This document shows, piece by piece, positions 47,781 to 50,997 of a stretch of DNA of 50,997 nucleotides (the stretch's first letter is position 1; each line of letters opens with the position of its first letter). The stretch lies in contig NZ_CAJXIP010000007.1 in NCBI RefSeq assembly GCF_913054395.1, positions 1-50,997 on the forward strand, written 5' to 3'. The translations under genes were made by a program, and so were the position numbers. The stretch comes from an uncultured Roseovarius sp. (GTDB taxonomy: Bacteria > Pseudomonadota > Alphaproteobacteria > Rhodobacterales > Rhodobacteraceae). The notes beneath the pieces were generated by a model that saw only the letters and a list, made by a program, of their open reading frames with translations, had not been told where the DNA came from and made no database searches.

Positions 47781-48599
47781 ATGGGGTTCCCAGGCACCTG
47801 GATGACCGAGAGTGAAAGCGTGGTTTATCGCGTGGTTCCGAAATGCGCCTGCTCGACGATCGGTCAGGTTCTTTATTATTCGGATCATGGCAAATTTTTT
47901 GACGGCGACATTCATGACGCGACCGACGGCCTGCATAAATGGGCCCGTGAGGACAGCCAGAAACTGATCAATGCGAATGCCAGGACGCACACCTCTTATG
48001 CCTTCACCTGCGTGAGAAATCCCTACACCCGCATCCTGTCGAGCTTTTTCGACAAGATCTGCGGCATTCAGCGCAACGGCAGGCGCTATCGCGGCAAGCT
48101 TGTGCCGACCCTTGTCCAGAAATACGGGATCGAGGTTGGCGGCGATGACGGCAAACAGGACTTTGACCAAATCAAAAGCTTTCGTCGCTTTCTTTTGTTC
48201 GCGCGCGACACCATCCGCTGGAAACGCCCGATGGAGCCCGACATTCACTGGTCGGCCATGTCGGGCCACGTGTCGACATTCATCGTGAACGGCGGCACCT
48301 ATGACAAGATTTTCTGGACCGAGAAATTCAATGACGGGATGCAAGAGGTGCTTGACGCGATCAACAGCCCGGAAAAGGTCGATCTCAAGAAAATGCCGCG
48401 GTTCAATGAATCCGAGGGGCACGGTCCAAAGCGCGCCCATCCGGTAGAGGACTATTTCGACGATCTGTCGATGCATCTGGTCTATGAAATCTACAAGCGC
48501 GATTTCGAGCTGTTCAAATATGACTTCGAGAATCCTGCCAACAAAATGCCGACCGGCGAAATCGACCTTGCGGAAGTGCATGCAAAGCTGGGCGTTTGA
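47781..48599 (+). CDS. Sulfotransferase family 2 protein
   Basis: 272 aa. The PAPS-binding loop is VVPKCACSTIGQVLYYSDHG (about residues 19-38) and a 3'-phosphate segment is FTCVRNPYTRILSSFFDK (about 75). Similar proteins modify carbohydrates in animals and bacteria. It is divergent from the GT14-like gene (151-bp gap), so the pair probably shares control. It is of a different type from the sulfotransferase at 10.7 kb. Confidence 0.85.
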   Translation: MGFPGTWMTESESVVYRVVPKCACSTIGQVLYYSDHGKFFDGDIHDATDGLHKWAREDSQKLINANARTHTSYAFTCVRNPYTRILSSFFDKICGIQRNGRRYRGKLVPTLVQKYGIEVGGDDGKQDFDQIKSFRRFLLFARDTIRWKRPMEPDIHWSAMSGHVSTFIVNGGTYDKIFWTEKFNDGMQEVLDAINSPEKVDLKKMPRFNESEGHGPKRAHPVEDYFDDLSMHLVYEIYKRDFELFKYDFENPANKMPTGEIDLAEVHAKLGV

Positions 48600-48628
48600 C
48601 CGATAGACCGGTGATTTCATAAGGGGCT

Positions 48629-48656
48629 TTGCATTTGCACCGAACTGGCGTATATG
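48629..48656 (+). promoter_or_regulatory. Probable rpsT promoter
   Basis: TTGCAT, a 16-bp spacer, then TATATG, 125 bp upstream of rpsT. It has the same architecture as the dnaK and rimP promoters in this window. Confidence 0.6.
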
Positions 48657-48780
48657 CCGCCCCATACATGCGCGTGATGCCCGCTCAGGCAAGAATCATG
48701 ACCCCGGAGATCGGGGGCCCGGTCTGGTATCGTTGCGCGTCACATAACACATACCAAACCAAAGTAAGGGTCTGATTCAC

Positions 48781-49044
48781 ATGGCTAATACGCCCCAATC
48801 CAAAAAACGCGCACGTCAGAACGAAACCCGTTTTGCCGTCAACAAGGCGCGTCGCTCGCGCATCCGCACCTTTCTGCGCAAAGTAGAAGAAGCCATCGCA
48901 TCCGGCGATAAGGAAGCGGCAACTGCCGCTCTGCGCGCGGCTCAGCCCGAGCTGATGCGTGGCGTCACCAAAGGCGTGTTCCACAAAAATACCGCTTCGC
49001 GCAAAATTTCGCGCCTTGCTGCACGGGTCAAGGCAATCGCCTAA
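48781..49044 (+). CDS. rpsT: 30S ribosomal protein S20
   Basis: Binds 16S rRNA in the 30S subunit. It has 87 aa and is very basic; the start [15 protein letters not shown] and the helical pattern are diagnostic. It has its own promoter with a leader of about 120 nt and a strong terminator. It lies 486 bp before dnaA, an arrangement known from Rhodobacteraceae. Confidence 0.98.
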   Translation: MANTPQSKKRARQNETRFAVNKARRSRIRTFLRKVEEAIASGDKEAATAALRAAQPELMRGVTKGVFHKNTASRKISRLAARVKAIA

Positions 49045-49530
49045 GCCAACCCAGCTAAGTTATTGAATGCAAAAGGCACCGGTCCGATCGGTGCCTTTTT
49101 GTTTTTCCTCCTCCAAAACAGGCCCGATAGATTCTTTTCAGTCAAAGCCCCTGTCAAGCGCGAAGATCAGTTGCCCGCGCGCTTGCGACTTTGCTAGCTT
49201 CAGCAGGCGATTCACGCTTGGGGGGACAGGCTAAGTCAGCACTCGTATGCTTTTGAGAAACAAAAGCCGTTGTATGCTGTACTCTGCTTATGTCCATTGC
49301 GTATGCATTTTATAAGGCACTCAAAGTGCGCGGTTTTTGGGACGGGCCGCGACACCTTAGTTATGGCTTACTGAAATGTATTTGGCTTTGTGTTAAAGAT
49401 TTGACAGCCGTTGATTTTGGTCATCGGGCAACATGTCTTTTTTTCAAAACCCGATCCTGGTCGCAGACCAAGGCGGCCTGACCATGTCAGGCTGGTATTT
49501 GGATGATCAATAGTCGCGAAACGGGGAAGC
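49045..49530. other. rpsT-dnaA intergenic region
   Basis: 486 bp. It contains the rpsT terminator and, by position, the dnaA promoter; the part from about 49240 is AT-richer than its surroundings. I found no clear set of DnaA boxes (TTATCCACA) here, so I do not call an origin. A 63-codon open frame at 49290-49481 lacks a ribosome site and family features. Confidence 0.55.
49071..49105 (+). terminator. Terminator of rpsT
   Basis: AAAAGGCACCG pairs with CGGTGCCTTTT around GTCCGAT, followed by TTGTTTTT. It lies 26 bp past the stop. Confidence 0.93.
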
Positions 49531-50901
49531 ATGACACAAGATCAATGGGGCCAGTTGAAGCAGAAGCTTCAGCAATCAGTCGGGCAGAGCAATTTCAAGA
49601 ACTGGATTGAACCGCTGGAGTTTTCCGAACTCGCGGATGGTGTGGCGACATTTCAGGTCCCCACCAGCTTTCTTGGCAACTATGTCTCGCAACACTTCGG
49701 CGATCTTATCCTCTATCAGATGAATTCGGTCGTCCCCGACGTCCGACGCATTCACTTTCAGGTGGCAGCCAACACCGCCGAACGCCCCACTCGGGCACCG
49801 GCACGCCAGTCGCAGCCGGCCACAGGCAGCGCGAACGGCATGCCGGCGGGCGACAGCATGGTGCCGACCGCGCCGCTGGATGAGCGCTTTACTTTTGACA
49901 CCTTTGTTGTCGGCAAACCCAACGAACTTGCCAATGCCGCCGCGCGCCGCGTTGCCGAAGGCGGGCCGACAACGTTCAACCCGCTGTTCCTTTACGGTGG
50001 TGTCGGCCTTGGCAAAACCCACCTGATGCACGCCATCGCTTGGGAGCTTCAGACCACCCGTCCAGACCTGAATGTCGTCTACCTGTCGGCCGAACAGTTC
50101 ATGTATCGCTTCGTGCAGGCGCTGCGCGACCGCAAGATGATGGATTTCAAGGAAATGTTCCGCTCGGTTGATGTGCTGATGGTTGATGACGTTCAGTTCA
50201 TCGCGGGCAAGGACAGCACCCAGGAAGAGTTTTTCCACACCTTCAACGCGCTGGTCGATCAGAACAAGCAGATCGTGATTTCCGCCGACCGCGCCCCCGG
50301 CGAAATCGCCAATCTGGAAGAACGGATCAAGTCGCGCCTGCAATGCGGCTTGGTGGTTGACCTGCACCCGACCGATTACGAATTGCGCCTTGGCATCCTT
50401 CAGTCCAAGGTCGAGCGTCACCGCGAACAATATCCCGACCTGAACATGGCCGACGGCGTGCTGGAATTCCTTGCCCATCGCATCAGCACCAATGTGCGCG
50501 TTCTGGAAGGCGCGATGACCCGGCTGTTTGCCTTTGCCTCGCTTGTCGGTCAGCCGATCACGCTTGAGCTGACCCAGGATTGCCTTGCCGATGTGCTACG
50601 CGCCTCCGAACGCAAGGTCTCGGTCGAAGAGATTCAGCGCAAGGTCTCGGATCACTATAACATCCGGCTGAGCGACATGATCGGCCCCAAACGCCTGCGC
50701 AGTTTTGCGCGGCCGCGTCAGGTGGCGATGTTCCTTTGCAAACAGATGACCAGCCGCTCTTTGCCCGAAATCGGCCGCCGGTTTGGCGGACGTGACCACA
50801 CCACCGTGATGCATGGTGTAAAGCGGATCGAGGAACTGCGTATTCAGGATGCCCAGATCGCCGAGGATCTTGAGCTTTTGCGTCGCACCCTCGAGGGTTA
50901 A
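49531..50901 (+). CDS. dnaA: Chromosomal replication initiator DnaA
   Basis: Binds DnaA boxes at oriC and opens the duplex when loaded with ATP. It has 456 aa. Domain I (about 1-85) is followed by a flexible linker rich in Pro/Gln/Ala (about 86-115). The AAA+ domain has Walker A GGVGLGKTH (about residue 152-160) and Walker B VLMVDDVQF. The C-terminal helix-turn-helix ends in the signature GRDHTTVMHGVKRIEEL. Intact and roseobacter-like. Its presence suggests that the right end of the window is near the origin. Confidence 0.98.
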   Translation: MTQDQWGQLKQKLQQSVGQSNFKNWIEPLEFSELADGVATFQVPTSFLGNYVSQHFGDLILYQMNSVVPDVRRIHFQVAANTAERPTRAPARQSQPATGSANGMPAGDSMVPTAPLDERFTFDTFVVGKPNELANAAARRVAEGGPTTFNPLFLYGGVGLGKTHLMHAIAWELQTTRPDLNVVYLSAEQFMYRFVQALRDRKMMDFKEMFRSVDVLMVDDVQFIAGKDSTQEEFFHTFNALVDQNKQIVISADRAPGEIANLEERIKSRLQCGLVVDLHPTDYELRLGILQSKVERHREQYPDLNMADGVLEFLAHRISTNVRVLEGAMTRLFAFASLVGQPITLELTQDCLADVLRASERKVSVEEIQRKVSDHYNIRLSDMIGPKRLRSFARPRQVAMFLCKQMTSRSLPEIGRRFGGRDHTTVMHGVKRIEELRIQDAQIAEDLELLRRTLEG

Positions 50902-50997
50902 GCGCCAGACTTATCCGCACCTGACGGTCAGACCTGCCCCATCGGGCGGCTCTGACCTTGACGCTGCCTCAAATACAGCCGAAAACGCAATAAATCA
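50902..50997. other. Region downstream of dnaA with a hairpin and one DnaA-box-like site
   Basis: TTATCCGCA at 50911-50919 differs from the DnaA box TTATNCACA at one position. At 50926-50957 GGTCAGA and TCTGACC flank a further GC-rich pairing, forming a strong hairpin with no U-tract. The next gene, likely dnaN, would start outside the window. Confidence 0.35.

Noticed and set aside
49290-49481. A 63-codon frame between rpsT and dnaA
   Set aside because: No ribosome site, no family features, and it occupies the expected dnaA promoter region. Conservation would be needed to revive it.
49045-49530. Replication origin upstream of dnaA
   Set aside because: Gene context suggests the origin is near, but no cluster of DnaA boxes or clear AT-rich unwinding element was seen in this interval.

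Overview
This is alphaproteobacterial DNA, GC-rich and gene-dense, but it does not read as one genome. From 1 to about 12.2 kb the proteins (RNase E, AmiC, PBP1A, RF2, NAD kinase) look like Rhizobiales/Hyphomicrobiales. From about 12.2 kb to the end they look like Rhodobacterales of the roseobacter group (DnaK/DnaJ, SecA, InfB, NusA, DnaA, SoxBDAG, the GT14 glycosyltransferase with its sulfotransferase neighbour). Leucine codons agree by eye: CTG/CTC dominate on the left, CTG/CTT on the right. I recognise lineages from memory of protein families, not from a search. A chimeric contig or a large transfer is therefore the main structural question, and the likely join lies in or beside cysQ.

Left segment: 3'-truncated rne with a long structured leader (minus strand); amiC, mrcA and prfB (plus), the last with a textbook programmed +1 frameshift; NAD kinase (minus); tRNA-Thr(UGU); a gene-free, partly AT-rich stretch of about 600 bp; then a three-gene surface-polysaccharide cassette (flippase, PAPS sulfotransferase, hexapeptide acyltransferase) with drifting composition.

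Junction and chaperone block: cysQ (its stop codon overlaps that of the acyltransferase), a KpsM-like ABC-2 permease, alkB, dnaK-dnaJ, radC. Next come a phosphate-binding-protein/OmpA fusion and an unknown secreted protein beside secA, and the divergent unit ppi-argJ-mutT.

Translation/transcription block: a 44-aa small protein, a bidirectional terminator, and the rimP-nusA-ylxR-infB operon, which has a visible promoter and a terminator-like hairpin in its leader.

Catabolic block (32.8-44.8 kb): an S58 peptidase, a creatinase with its active-site residues in place, pheS, a fatty-acid desaturase, and a soxB-soxD-soxA-soxG sarcosine oxidase operon bracketed by two GlxA/AraC-type regulators. Creatinase makes sarcosine and urea from creatine; sarcosine oxidase makes glycine, formaldehyde (or methylene-THF) and H2O2 from sarcosine, so the block can convert creatine to glycine. 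The SoxD subunit lacks three of its four usual zinc ligands.

End block: a bacterial voltage-gated sodium channel, a HIT protein, the glycosyltransferase, a second sulfotransferase, rpsT and dnaA, which suggests the window ends near the replication origin. I see no CRISPR array, insertion sequence, prophage or defence system.
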